From assembly GCF_013184545.1 (NCBI RefSeq), contig NZ_JAAOJA010000010.1, forward strand, positions 124,001 through 188,000: a stretch of DNA of 64,000 nucleotides, given 5' to 3'. This document shows, piece by piece, positions 1 to 8,051 of this stretch. How positions within the stretch are numbered: position 1 is the first letter of the stretch; each line of letters opens with the position of its first letter. A program made the translations under genes and the position numbers. The notes under the pieces are model-generated. The model saw only the letters and a program-made list of their open reading frames with translations, had not been told where the DNA came from and made no database searches. The stretch comes from Pseudomonas tumuqii (lineage in GTDB: Bacteria; Pseudomonadota; Gammaproteobacteria; Pseudomonadales; Pseudomonadaceae).

Positions 1-1342
1 CCTTGATCGCCTTCATGTAGCCGATCTCCGCCTCGGAGCGGCTGTAATGCAGGTAATCGCGCTTGGTCATGCCGACGCCGTGTTCGGCGCTGATCGAGCC
101 GTTGTACTTCTGCACGGTCTCGAACACCCACTTGTTGACCGTGGCGCACTTGGCAAAGAACTCGTCCTTGGACAGGCTCGAAGGCTTGAGGATATTCAGG
201 TGCAGGTTGCCGTCGCCGATGTGGCCGAACCAGACGATCTCGAAGTCCGGGTAGTGTTCACCGACGATGGCGTCGATGTCGTGGAGGAAGGCCGGCACTT
301 TCGATACCGTGACCGAGATGTCGTTCTTGTACGGGGTCCAGTGACTGATGGTCTCGGAGATGTATTCGCGCAGCTTCCACAGGTTCTGCAGTTGCTGTTC
401 GCTCTGGCTCATCACCCCGTCCAGCACCCAACCCTGTTCGACGCAATGCTCGAAGGTGGCCAGGGCCGCCTCGGCCACCTGCTCGCTGCTGGCCTCGAAC
501 TCCAGCAGCGCATAGAACGGGCAGTCGGTTTCGAACGGTGCCGGCACGTCGCCGCGGGCCATGACCTTGGCCAGCGCCTTGTCGGAGAAGAACTCGAAGG
601 CGGTCAGGTCCAGCTTGTTCTGGAAGGCGTGCAGCACCGGCATGATCGAATCGAAATCGGCCGCGCCGAGGACCATGGCGGTGAGGTTCTGCGGCGCGCG
701 GTCGAGGCGCATGGTCGCCTCGACCACGAAGCCCAGGGTGCCTTCGGCGCCGATGAACAGCTGGCGCAGGTCGTAGCCGGTGGCGTTCTTGATCAGGTCC
801 TTGTTCAGCTCCAGCAGCTCGCCGGTGCCGGTGACGACCTTCAGACCGGCCACCCAGTTGCGGGTCATGCCGTAACGAATCACCTTGATCCCGCCGGCAT
901 TGGTGCCGATATTGCCGCCCAGCTGGCTCGAACCGCTGGAGGCGAAATCGACCGGGTAGTACAGCCCCTGCTCTTCGGCGAACAGCTGCAACTGCTTGGT
1001 CACCACACCCGGCTGACAGACCACGCAGCGGTCGAATTCGTTGAACGCGAGAATCTGGTTCATATAGTCGAAGGCCACCACCACTTCGCCGTTGGCCGCA
1101 ACGGCAGCGGCCGACAGCCCGGTGCGCCCGCCCGACGGCACCAGGGCGACCTTGTGCTGGTTGGCCCAGCGGACGATGGCCTGGACCTGCTCGATGCTCT
1201 TGGGAAAGACGATGGCGCAAGGGGCCGGGGCGAAATGTTTGGTCCAATCCTTGCCGTAGGCGTTGAGGGAATCGGCATCGGTGAGCACCTTGCCGGGCTC
1301 AACCAGGGTCTTCAGCTCTTCGATCAGCGCAGGATTGGTCAT
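1..1342 (-). CDS. D-2-hydroxyglutarate dehydrogenase, FAD-binding (C-terminus cut by window edge)
   Basis: 447 codons are visible from the ATG at 1342; the last few (about 17 of a usual ~464 residues) lie beyond the edge. The protein has the GlcD/D2HGDH plan: an N-terminal FAD-binding_4 half with PSGGRTGLSG near residue 70 and GGNIGTNAGG near 145, then an FAD-oxidase C-terminal half with WFGHIGDGNLH and EHGVG, which carry metal and substrate ligands. The enzyme oxidises D-2-hydroxyglutarate to 2-oxoglutarate. It diverges from serA, which fits known biology: SerA reduces 2-oxoglutarate to D-2-hydroxyglutarate while making 3-phosphohydroxypyruvate, and this enzyme removes that product (shown in P. 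stutzeri). The exact substrate here is inferred from family and neighbour. Confidence 0.9.
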   Translation of the reverse strand, partial: MTNPALIEELKTLVEPGKVLTDADSLNAYGKDWTKHFAPAPCAIVFPKSIEQVQAIVRWANQHKVALVPSGGRTGLSAAAVAANGEVVVAFDYMNQILAFNEFDRCVVCQPGVVTKQLQLFAEEQGLYYPVDFASSGSSQLGGNIGTNAGGIKVIRYGMTRNWVAGLKVVTGTGELLELNKDLIKNATGYDLRQLFIGAEGTLGFVVEATMRLDRAPQNLTAMVLGAADFDSIMPVLHAFQNKLDLTAFEFFSDKALAKVMARGDVPAPFETDCPFYALLEFEASSEQVAEAALATFEHCVEQGWVLDGVMSQSEQQLQNLWKLREYISETISHWTPYKNDISVTVSKVPAFLHDIDAIVGEHYPDFEIVWFGHIGDGNLHLNILKPSSLSKDEFFAKCATVNKWVFETVQKYNGSISAEHGVGMTKRDYLHYSRSEAEIGYMKAIK

Positions 1343-1410
1343 CTACGGAACTCTCAAACGATTCATGGTCACCCTGAGCACGCTTCATCTGCCAGGGGTG
1401 GGTGTTTCGC

Positions 1411-1438
1411 GGGGCGCTTATGCTAGCATACGCACCCC
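1411..1438. promoter_or_regulatory. Quasi-palindrome between D2HGDH and serA, probable overlapping divergent promoters
   Basis: The 189-bp divergent gap holds a 28-bp near-palindrome centred on the perfect 12-mer TATGCTAGCATA (1419-1430), flanked by GGGG and CCCC. Read either way the core gives TATGCT, an acceptable -10 hexamer, so the two promoters may share it back to back. A dimeric regulator binding here could tune both genes together. No good -35 boxes were seen. Confidence 0.4.
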
Positions 1439-1531
1439 GTGAATCGTGCTCCCGCGCCGATCTGCGGGGGCCCGGTCAGCAACGTAGCTGGCCTTTCCCT
1501 GATCACTATTTGTGGGACAACAGGTACTCCG

Positions 1532-2761
1532 ATGAGCAAGACCTCTCTCGACAAGAGCAAGATCAAGTTCCTTCTTCTCGAAGGCGTCCACCAGAATGCC
1601 GTGGACACCCTGAAGGCTGCCGGCTACACCAACATCGAGTACCACAAGGGCGCACTGTCCGACGACGAGCTGAAAACCAGGATCGCCGACGCGCACTTCA
1701 TTGGCATTCGCTCACGCACCCAGCTGACCGCCGATGTCTTCGATTGCGCGAACAAGCTGGTCGCCGTCGGCTGCTTCTGCATCGGCACCAACCAGGTCGA
1801 CCTCGACGCCGCCCGCGAGCGCGGTATCGCGGTGTTCAACGCGCCTTACTCGAACACCCGCTCGGTGGCCGAACTGGTGCTGGCCCAGGCCATCCTGCTA
1901 CTGCGCGGCATCCCGGAAAAGAACGCCTCCTGCCACCGTGGCGGCTGGATCAAATCGGCAGCCAACTCCTTCGAGATCCGCGGCAAGAAGCTCGGCATCG
2001 TCGGCTACGGCTCGATCGGCACCCAGCTCTCGGTCCTCGCCGAAGCCCTCGGCATGCAGGTGTTCTTCTACGACACCGTGACCAAGCTGCCGCTGGGCAA
2101 CGCCACCCAGATCGCCAAGCTGCATGACCTGCTGGGCATGTGCGACATCGTCTCGCTGCACGTGCCGGAACTGCCGTCGACCCAGTGGATGATCGGCGAG
2201 AAGGAAATCCGCGCGATGAAGAAGGGCGGCATCCTGATCAACGCCGCCCGCGGCACCGTGGTCGAGCTGGAGCACCTGGCCGCCGCGATCAAGGACGAAC
2301 ACCTGATCGGCGCCGCCATCGACGTGTTCCCGGTCGAACCGAAGTCCAACGACGAAGAGTTCGAAAGCCCGCTGCGCGGCCTGGACCGGGTGATCCTCAC
2401 CCCGCACATCGGCGGCTCCACCGCCGAAGCCCAGGCCAACATCGGCCTGGAAGTGGCGGAAAAGCTGGTCAAGTACAGCGACAACGGCACCTCGGTATCC
2501 TCGGTCAACTTCCCCGAAGTCGCCCTGCCGGCGCACCCGGGCAAGCACCGCCTGCTGCACATTCACCAGAACGTGCCGGGCGTGATGAGCGAGATCAACA
2601 AGGTGTTCGCCGAAAACGGCATCAACATCTCCGGCCAGTTCCTGCAGACCAACGACAAGGTCGGCTATGTCGTGATCGACGTCGACGCCGACTACTCCGA
2701 CCTGGCGCTGGAGAAGCTGCAACACGTCAACGGCACCATCCGCAGCCGCGTGCTGTTCTAA
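1532..2761 (+). CDS. serA: D-3-phosphoglycerate dehydrogenase SerA
   Basis: 409 residues, the usual Pseudomonas length. It catalyses the first step of L-serine synthesis, 3-phosphoglycerate to 3-phosphohydroxypyruvate. Visible features: NAD-binding GYGSIG at 158-163, catalytic R240 (NAARG), E269 (FPVEP) and H292 (TPHIGG), and a C-terminal ACT domain from about 338 with HIHQNVPG at 343-350, the serine-feedback site of the E. coli-type enzyme. The ATG at 1532 was chosen because upstream in-frame codons (to 1439) cross the promoter region and the protein aligns with SerA only from here. It diverges from the D-2-hydroxyglutarate dehydrogenase and is followed by a strong terminator, so it is probably monocistronic. 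Confidence 0.97.
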   Translation: MSKTSLDKSKIKFLLLEGVHQNAVDTLKAAGYTNIEYHKGALSDDELKTRIADAHFIGIRSRTQLTADVFDCANKLVAVGCFCIGTNQVDLDAARERGIAVFNAPYSNTRSVAELVLAQAILLLRGIPEKNASCHRGGWIKSAANSFEIRGKKLGIVGYGSIGTQLSVLAEALGMQVFFYDTVTKLPLGNATQIAKLHDLLGMCDIVSLHVPELPSTQWMIGEKEIRAMKKGGILINAARGTVVELEHLAAAIKDEHLIGAAIDVFPVEPKSNDEEFESPLRGLDRVILTPHIGGSTAEAQANIGLEVAEKLVKYSDNGTSVSSVNFPEVALPAHPGKHRLLHIHQNVPGVMSEINKVFAENGINISGQFLQTNDKVGYVVIDVDADYSDLALEKLQHVNGTIRSRVLF

Positions 2762-2776
2762 GCACGGCCGCGAGGC

Positions 2777-2805
2777 AAAAAAGGGAAGCTGCGGCTTCCC
2801 TTTTT
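2777..2805 (+). terminator. Rho-independent terminator of serA
   Basis: GGGAAGC, loop TGCG, GCTTCCC followed by TTTTT, with an A-run on the 5' side that makes it potentially bidirectional. It starts 16 bp after the serA stop codon. Confidence 0.9.
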
Positions 2806-2825
2806 CATGGCGATGGCGCCCCCCT

Positions 2826-2885
2826 GTGGGAGGCGCTTTAGCGGCGATTTTTTACAACTGCTGTCGCGGCTAAAGCCCCTCCCAC
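2826..2885. repeat. REP-type palindromic repeat pair (REPIN-like)
   Basis: Two 22-nt inverted copies of the Pseudomonas REP core (GTGGGAGGCGCTTTAGCGGC at 2826 onward, and its near reverse complement ending in CCTCCCAC at 2864-2885) are separated by 16 nt. The GTGGGAG...TTTAGC...GCGA pattern is the classic dispersed Pseudomonas REP. The pair sits between the convergent serA and DUF523 genes. Confidence 0.75.
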
Positions 2886-2893
2886 GCCCCCGC

Positions 2894-3382
2894 TTAGGCT
2901 TCCAACGTCCGTAACGCCGCCTCCGCGGCAGGCAACTCCTCTTCACTGAACACCTGCACCCCGGCACGGCGCAGGGCGGCGGCGGTGACGCCTTCGCCGG
3001 CTACTTTCACCCCGCTGAAGCTGCCGTCGTAGTTCTCGCGGTTGCCGCACGACGGGCTGCGCGCCTTGAGCAGGGCCAGGCGGATGCCGTGCTGGCGGAC
3101 CAGGGCCAGGGCCTGTTCGGCGCCGGCGACAAAGGCCGCCGTGACCTCCTCGCCATCGATAGTCAGTACCTGCAGCCGGCCGTCGAGCACCTGCGCGCCC
3201 TGGCCCGAGGGGATTTCCGCCGCCGGTCGTGGCGTCGGCAAGCCGCCGGCGACTTCCGGGCAGAGCGCGACCACCCGGCCCTCGGCCTGCCAGCGCTGGA
3301 GCAAATCGAAGGGGCCGTGGGCGCCGCCGTCATAGCGCACGCGGTGGCCGAGCAAGCAGCGACTGACCAGAATCTTCTGCAT
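2894..3382 (-). CDS. DUF523 family protein
   Basis: 162 residues, the typical size of single-domain DUF523 (YbbK-like) proteins. Conserved family cysteines are present: C9 in SRCLLG, C41 in ALCPEV, and one in the SPSCGN motif near the middle. They suggest a metal or Fe-S site, but no reaction is established. An AGGAGG box precedes the ATG at 3382. It lies 51 bp downstream of the 2OG-oxygenase gene on the same strand and may be cotranscribed with it. Function unknown. Confidence 0.85.
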   Translation of the reverse strand: MQKILVSRCLLGHRVRYDGGAHGPFDLLQRWQAEGRVVALCPEVAGGLPTPRPAAEIPSGQGAQVLDGRLQVLTIDGEEVTAAFVAGAEQALALVRQHGIRLALLKARSPSCGNRENYDGSFSGVKVAGEGVTAAALRRAGVQVFSEEELPAAEAALRTLEA

Positions 3383-3433
3383 ATATCCTCCTGGGGCCGC
3401 GGCTTGAAGGGTGCAAGCCAGCCACCACTTGCT

Positions 3434-4057
3434 CTACAGCGGGCCGTCGCCGCGGCGGCGGAACCAGCCGGTCAGCGACAAGCGCTCGCGGCTGGCCGGC
3501 AACACTTCATGGGGCATGTCGGCGGAAAGGAACACCAGCAGGCTGCCGGCCTGCGGCTGCACATCGCGCGTCGTCCCGTCCGCCAGGTACAGGCGCAAGG
3601 CGCCACCCTGCTCGGGCTGCCAATCCGGGTTGAGGTAGAACACGGCCGACACCGCACGGCGGTCGTCGTCACGGAAACGATCGAGATGTTTCTGATAGAA
3701 GGCGCCGGGCGGATACCAGGCGAAGTGGCACTCGTAGTCGTCCAGGCCCAGATAGAGCTCACGATTGAGCGCCTGACGCAGCCCGTCCATCAGCGCCAGA
3801 TAATGGTCGCAAGCCGGCGACAAGCCGGCATCCAGCCATTGAATACGGTCGCCACGCACCCCTTCGCGGACTTCCTGACCAGCGCCACGGCCGATGCTGG
3901 CGGGGGTTAAATCACCCTGCGCGGCGCGCGTGCGGCACTCATCGGCCAGTTCGAGGGTCAAAGATTGGGGCGCGAACGCAGGTTGCAGCGACCAGCCTTG
4001 TTCGGCCAGGTCGTCGACGATGCGCGCTAACAGTGTGGAATCAGTTGAAATAGGCAT
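3434..4057 (-). CDS. 2-oxoglutarate/Fe(II) prolyl hydroxylase (PPHD-like)
   Basis: 207 residues from the ATG at 4057; an in-frame upstream start (4111) is less likely because it only adds a basic stretch unlike the family. The double-stranded beta-helix metal triad is clear: H124 and D126 in KHLDRFRDD, H183 in MPHEVLP, and R192 for 2-oxoglutarate binding. Size and the YPPGAFYQKHLDRF motif match the EGL-9-like Pseudomonas prolyl hydroxylase that hydroxylates a proline of elongation factor Tu; the EF-Tu substrate is inferred. P4H-family alternatives cannot be excluded. Confidence 0.85.
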   Translation of the reverse strand: MPISTDSTLLARIVDDLAEQGWSLQPAFAPQSLTLELADECRTRAAQGDLTPASIGRGAGQEVREGVRGDRIQWLDAGLSPACDHYLALMDGLRQALNRELYLGLDDYECHFAWYPPGAFYQKHLDRFRDDDRRAVSAVFYLNPDWQPEQGGALRLYLADGTTRDVQPQAGSLLVFLSADMPHEVLPASRERLSLTGWFRRRGDGPL

Positions 4058-4143
4058 GCCGGCGATTCTATCAGCCTGCAGGCTATGCCTCGACAAGCGC
4101 CGCCAAGCCATCGAAAATAGCTGCCCGCTAGACAGGAGTCTGT

Positions 4144-4911
4144 ATGCGCGTCCTATCCATAGTTTTACTGTTGTTCCTCAGCCTCCCCAGCCTGGCAGAT
4201 GCTCAAGTGCAGCTCTACCAGGCCGCCGGCTGGCCGCAGCAACGCGCGCATTTCAACGATGCCCTGAGCGCCGCGCAGGCGCGCTATCGCAGCAGCCTGC
4301 CGCCAGCGGTGTATGAGGCGCTGGTGAACAACAGCAACCAGCGCTTTGCCCCGCTGGCGATCGATCAACGCGCCCAGCAGAGCCTGCGGCAAAATCTCGT
4401 CGACCCGCAGCCCGCCCTGCAGTTTTTCCAGTCGGAGCTGGGGCGCAAGGTGGTCGCCGCCGAACAACTCTCCACCCGCCGCGACCAGTTGGCCCTGTAT
4501 GCCGACGGCTTGCCGCGCATCGAGGCCAGCGCCACCCGGCGCCTGCTGATCCGCCACCTGGCCCAGGCGCTGCCGGCCAAGGAGGCCGGTGCCGAAGTTA
4601 GCCTGGCCCTGGCCGGGGTCGCGGCCGACAGCCTCAGCCAGATGCTCCCCGGCCTGTTCGGCGGCGATAGCACACAGGGTTTGCTCAACTCCCAGCGCCA
4701 GCGCCTGATGGAACAGATCGGCGCGGATCTGGACAACACCCTGCTGCACGTCTACCGCGAGCTGTCCGATCCGGAGCTGGAAGAATTCGTCAGCTTCGCC
4801 CAATCGGCAGAAGGTCAGGCTTACTACCAGGCCGCCCTGGCGGCAATCCGTGCCGGCCTGGCGGTCGGCCAGAGCAGCGCCAACCTGGCGCCCGCACCGC
4901 AGGGGATCTGA
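4144..4911 (+). CDS. Secreted DUF2059 protein
   Basis: 255 residues with a Sec signal peptide (about 1-20, cleavage after ADA). The C-terminal third, with the ELEEFVSFAQSAEGQAYY pattern, matches DUF2059, a helical periplasmic domain of unknown role. The ATG at 4144 has GGAG upstream. It diverges from the prolyl hydroxylase and is convergent with the following hydrolase. Nothing indicates an enzymatic function. Confidence 0.8.
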   Translation: MRVLSIVLLLFLSLPSLADAQVQLYQAAGWPQQRAHFNDALSAAQARYRSSLPPAVYEALVNNSNQRFAPLAIDQRAQQSLRQNLVDPQPALQFFQSELGRKVVAAEQLSTRRDQLALYADGLPRIEASATRRLLIRHLAQALPAKEAGAEVSLALAGVAADSLSQMLPGLFGGDSTQGLLNSQRQRLMEQIGADLDNTLLHVYRELSDPELEEFVSFAQSAEGQAYYQAALAAIRAGLAVGQSSANLAPAPQGI

Positions 4912-4933
4912 CGGGATCGCGCGCGGCGGCCGA

Positions 4934-5881
4934 TCAGGCCAGGCGCTCGCGGAGAAAATCGAAATAGCGCTGACGCAGGGCCGGCGATTCGTTGGCCAGG
5001 TGATGGCGCGCCTCGGCCAGGCGCAAAATCTCCGGCGCGGCGAACTTGTCCTGCAGGATGCCCAGGTTATGCGGCCAGTCCACGGTCATGTCCGCTTCGC
5101 CCTGGATGATCAACGGGCTGCGCATGCTGCGGGGCGCCCCCTCGATCCGAGGCACCCACTGGCTCAAGGCGCCGACCCAGGCGGTCGGCAGGCTGCGCGC
5201 CTGCAACGGATCGCGGTTGTGGACGAAGTCGATAAACTCGGGGTCGCTCGAGTTGTCGCTGAAGCGGCGGGGAATTTCGCTAATAAAGGGCTTCAACAGG
5301 CGATAGCTCAACTGCGACCAGGCCCAGGCCCGCGGGCGCACCAGCGGCGCCAGCAGAATCGCCTCGCCCACCTCGGGCGCGGGTTCGCCGGTCAACAGGT
5401 AGTCGATCAGGATCGCGCCGCCGGTACTTTGCCCACACAGGTGCCAGGGCTGCGGCAAGTCGAGGGCGGCGGCCTGCTCCAGCGCGCCCTGCAGCACCAG
5501 CTGATACTCGGCGAAGTCGTCAATGCTGGCCCGCGCGCCGCTGGACAGGCCGTGCCCCGGCAAGTCGACCGCCAGCACGACAAAGCCCATGCCGAGCGCC
5601 CACTCGACCACATGGCGATACAGGCCGCTGTGATCGTAATAGCCATGCAGCAACAGCAAGGTGGCGCGCGGCTCCTGCGGCCACCAGACCTGGGCGGCAA
5701 TCCGGTAAGCGCCGACCTGAAAATAGCCAAGCAGACTGCCCTCGGTCGGCAACTGCGCGAAACCGTAGAAACGTCGGTAGGCCTGCTCATGCGGCAGGAC
5801 TGTCGTCGCTGCGGCCAAGGGTCGCAGATTGGCGACCAGGTCGGCGGGCTGAAAACGTTCTGGCATAAAGCTTTCCATCAA
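4934..5881 (-). CDS. Alpha/beta hydrolase, lysophospholipase-like (serine aminopeptidase S33 fold)
   Basis: 315 residues. Oxyanion-hole motif LLLHGYYDHSG is at about 76-86 and the nucleophile elbow GQSTGG at 150-155 (S152). Likely acid and base are D in GEADMTVDW (~270) and H in ARHHLANE (~297). The layout is that of Hydrolase_4 monoglyceride lipase/lysophospholipase proteins; no signal peptide was seen, so it is probably cytoplasmic or membrane-peripheral. It starts MMESFMPE; either of the first two Met codons could be used. Substrate unknown. Confidence 0.8.
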   Translation of the reverse strand: MMESFMPERFQPADLVANLRPLAAATTVLPHEQAYRRFYGFAQLPTEGSLLGYFQVGAYRIAAQVWWPQEPRATLLLLHGYYDHSGLYRHVVEWALGMGFVVLAVDLPGHGLSSGARASIDDFAEYQLVLQGALEQAAALDLPQPWHLCGQSTGGAILIDYLLTGEPAPEVGEAILLAPLVRPRAWAWSQLSYRLLKPFISEIPRRFSDNSSDPEFIDFVHNRDPLQARSLPTAWVGALSQWVPRIEGAPRSMRSPLIIQGEADMTVDWPHNLGILQDKFAAPEILRLAEARHHLANESPALRQRYFDFLRERLA

Positions 5882-5990
5882 ATCAGGCGGACTTCCCGCG
5901 GGGCATAGGCAACCACACGGCCGGTTAAAGATATTCTGCTGCCCGGCAGGTCATGGCAAGCTATGCGTCCTTTCATCGACCGATCGTGCC

Positions 5991-6572
5991 ATGGCCCGCC
6001 CCAGCCGCAAGTCCCTGCTCGTCAGCCTCATCGCGCTGCTCTGGATAGCCGCCCTGCTCGCCGCCTTCTGGTGGTTCGAGGCGCGCTATGTGCGCCCATT
6101 CGACCAGCAGACCGCGCTGTTCGCCGGCGCCGAACTGCGCCTGCCCGCCGAACTGGCCGGCCCCGGGCCGATTCGCCTGGTGCATTTCTGGGATCCGGCC
6201 TGCCCGTGCAACATCGGCAACCAGCAACACCTGGCCGAACTGATCGAACACTTCGGCCCCCTGGGCGTGAGCTTCCATGCCGTGCAGAAGCCTGGCAGCC
6301 AGGGTCGACTACCGGCCACCCTGAGCGCCATGCAGACCCTCGCCCCGCTCCCCGGCAGCGCCGGCATACCGGCCAGTCCGGCGGTGGCTATCTGGGACCA
6401 GCAGGGCCAACTGGCCTATTTCGGCCCCTACAGCGAAGGCCTCACCTGCAACTCGAGCAACAGTTTCATCGAGCCGATCCTCGAGGCCCTGAGCGCCGGG
6501 CGCCCGGTCAGCGCCAGCAACACCATGGCGGTGGGCTGCTTCTGCCAGTGGCCGACTGAGCCTGGCGACTGA
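5991..6572 (+). CDS. Membrane-anchored thioredoxin-fold protein (DUF6436-like)
   Basis: 193 residues: one N-terminal membrane helix (about 8-28) followed by a periplasmic thioredoxin-like domain. The motif DPACPCN (CPC at 71-73) replaces the usual CxxC. C-terminal cysteines (GLTCNSS, GCFCQW) may form a second redox pair. This fits the Pseudomonas DUF6436 / putative thiol-disulfide family. The ATG at 5991 lies at the junction to the hydrophobic helix. It may act in envelope disulfide chemistry, but no partner is evident. Confidence 0.7.
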   Translation: MARPSRKSLLVSLIALLWIAALLAAFWWFEARYVRPFDQQTALFAGAELRLPAELAGPGPIRLVHFWDPACPCNIGNQQHLAELIEHFGPLGVSFHAVQKPGSQGRLPATLSAMQTLAPLPGSAGIPASPAVAIWDQQGQLAYFGPYSEGLTCNSSNSFIEPILEALSAGRPVSASNTMAVGCFCQWPTEPGD

Positions 6573-6830
6573 CCAACCTCGCCGACGCCGACCAGGCCCT
6601 GGGCAGCAATCCGCTCGGCCAGAGCGACGTGTCCTTCGACGCCCACTTCAGCGATCAGGCCGCCTATATCGCCGGCCAGTACCAGCCGCAGCATCTGAGC
6701 GAAGCGGATGTGGCGGCCCATACCCGCAGAGCCCTGACGCCGTTGCCGCGGCGCTGGCAGGAGAGCCCGCAAGACTTGAGGGAAACTGGAAAGGGCTTAT
6801 CCGGGCCAGGCCGAGCGCTCGGCAGCAGCG
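6563..6830 (+). pseudogene. Coding-like orphan segment without a start codon
   Basis: Immediately after the thioredoxin-like gene, frame 2 reads some 85 codons with normal Pseudomonas codon bias and a plausible protein pattern (LTNLADADQALGSNPL ... AYIAGQYQPQHL ... LPRRWQESP). It begins just after an in-frame stop at 6557-6559 with no good start or ribosome site, and it runs into the 3' end of the convergent gene. It may be the tail of a deleted gene. The family was not recognised. Confidence 0.3.
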
Positions 6831-6836
6831 AAAAAC

Positions 6837-7496
6837 TCAGAACCAGCGGTCGTTGCGTTTGCGCCCCCGGGTCAGGGCCGGCAGGATCAGCCCGATCAGC
6901 AGGCCGACGCCGGCAATACCGCCACCGTAGACCAGGTAGCGCATAAGCAGCTGATTGTTCTCATCGCCCAGGCGCGCCTGGGCGGTGCGCAGTTCGGACT
7001 GGCTGTTGCTCAGTTCGGCGTCGAGGGCCTTGCGGCTGGCCTCCAGCTCTTCGATCAGCGCCTTGCGCGAGTCCAGCGTCTCCTGCATGCCCTGCACCCG
7101 GGCCTTCCAGTTGTCGTCGATGGTCTTGAGCTGGGCGCTGAGCTCGGCCACCTGCTGCTCCAGTTGCGGCAAGCGCTCGGCCTGGCCGGGCACCTCCTGC
7201 AGATCCTTGCTGGGAATCCAGACGGCGTCAGCGGACTCGCCGCGGATCTGGCTGTACTCGCCCTTGACGCCGAGCAGCTCGACCTTCTGCCCGGACTGGA
7301 GGGTGCCGACGATCCGATAGCCGTCTGTCGGGCCACTGCGCACATAGGTATTCAGGCTGTCGCTGACCCAGCGCTCATTCTCGGCGGCCTGCACATCGAC
7401 GCTGCAGAAAACGGCGAGCAAGCTGACGCCAAGGGCGCGGCGCTGGAGCCAGGAGAGTTGGGGAAGAAGTGCAGACAGATAACGAGATAGGGACAT
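6837..7496 (-). CDS. SH3-domain envelope protein, TIGR04211/YgiM-like
   Basis: 219 residues. A signal peptide or anchor (to about 37, QAA), a bacterial SH3 domain (RWVSDSLNTYVRSGPTDGY...GYRIVGTLQSG, about 42-100), a coiled coil (about 107-180), one C-terminal membrane helix (about 188-208) and a basic tail (RGRKRND) are the full plan of the TIGR04211 family. The start at 7496 was preferred over 7601 because the signal sequence begins there and GTGAAGATCACC precedes it. The role is probably envelope or peptidoglycan-associated; not characterised. Confidence 0.85.
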   Translation of the reverse strand: MSLSRYLSALLPQLSWLQRRALGVSLLAVFCSVDVQAAENERWVSDSLNTYVRSGPTDGYRIVGTLQSGQKVELLGVKGEYSQIRGESADAVWIPSKDLQEVPGQAERLPQLEQQVAELSAQLKTIDDNWKARVQGMQETLDSRKALIEELEASRKALDAELSNSQSELRTAQARLGDENNQLLMRYLVYGGGIAGVGLLIGLILPALTRGRKRNDRWF

Positions 7497-8051
7497 GGTG
7501 ATCTTCACATGAAAAGGAAGGAATAAAAGCCCGATGGCCGAACCGATGAACCAGGGCGCAACAACCAACTCGGGGCGCCTGCGCAGCCTGAAGGCGGGCA
7601 TGGGATTGCCGCGGCACGACAGGGCGCGCGCGCAGAGAAAACGTCCAGGTTTCCCAGGGCGGGACGCATAGTCCGTTATGCCATCCTTAGAGCCCTCCAG
7701 CTGACAGACACCTCGAGCCGCCGTGGGTTCACTCGCGGCTCAAAGGTTGTGAAGTCATCGAGCTCCGGCGCGAGGCCGCCTCCAGGCAGTGGCGACAAGG
7801 CGCACGTGCAGTATTGCGCCCGGAGCGTAGGGCGGCCCGGGCGGCGATCGGCTCGGAGGTAGGGCGGCTTCGGAGCGTAGCGACAACCCGCCAGCTTTGC
7901 GCCGCGCCGAATATCCACGGTGCACTGCCTGAGGCGAGTGGCACCCTACGGGTCGCGGGGTTGTAGAGCCCGGAAGAACCATCTGCCGAGCGAGCACCAC
8001 AGACGCTCGGCGGCAGGCCGCGTGGCCGCGGCCTGCCTTGCGGCGCGCACC
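7497..8051. other. Non-coding stretch with repeated TAGGGCGGC motifs
   Basis: No supported gene in 555 bp; short open frames lack ribosome sites. Between 7821 and 7880 the words CGGAGCGTAGGGCGGC, CGGAGGTAGGGCGGC and CGGAGCGTAGCGAC occur in a row, and GGCACCCTACG follows at about 7939. These are partial copies of GC-rich intergenic repeats common in Pseudomonas. Confidence 0.5.
8012..8037 (-). terminator. Strong hairpin downstream of the TPR gene
   Basis: A perfect 11-bp stem (GGCAGGCCGCG / CGCGGCCTGCC) with loop TGGC lies 15 bp beyond the stop codon of the minus-strand TPR gene. There is no U-tract, so it may be a processing/stability hairpin rather than an intrinsic terminator. Confidence 0.4.

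Noticed and set aside
7676..8000. Several 70-80-codon minus-strand frames between the SH3 and TPR genes
   Set aside because: They lie in repeat-rich intergenic DNA, overlap one another in different frames and have no ribosome sites.
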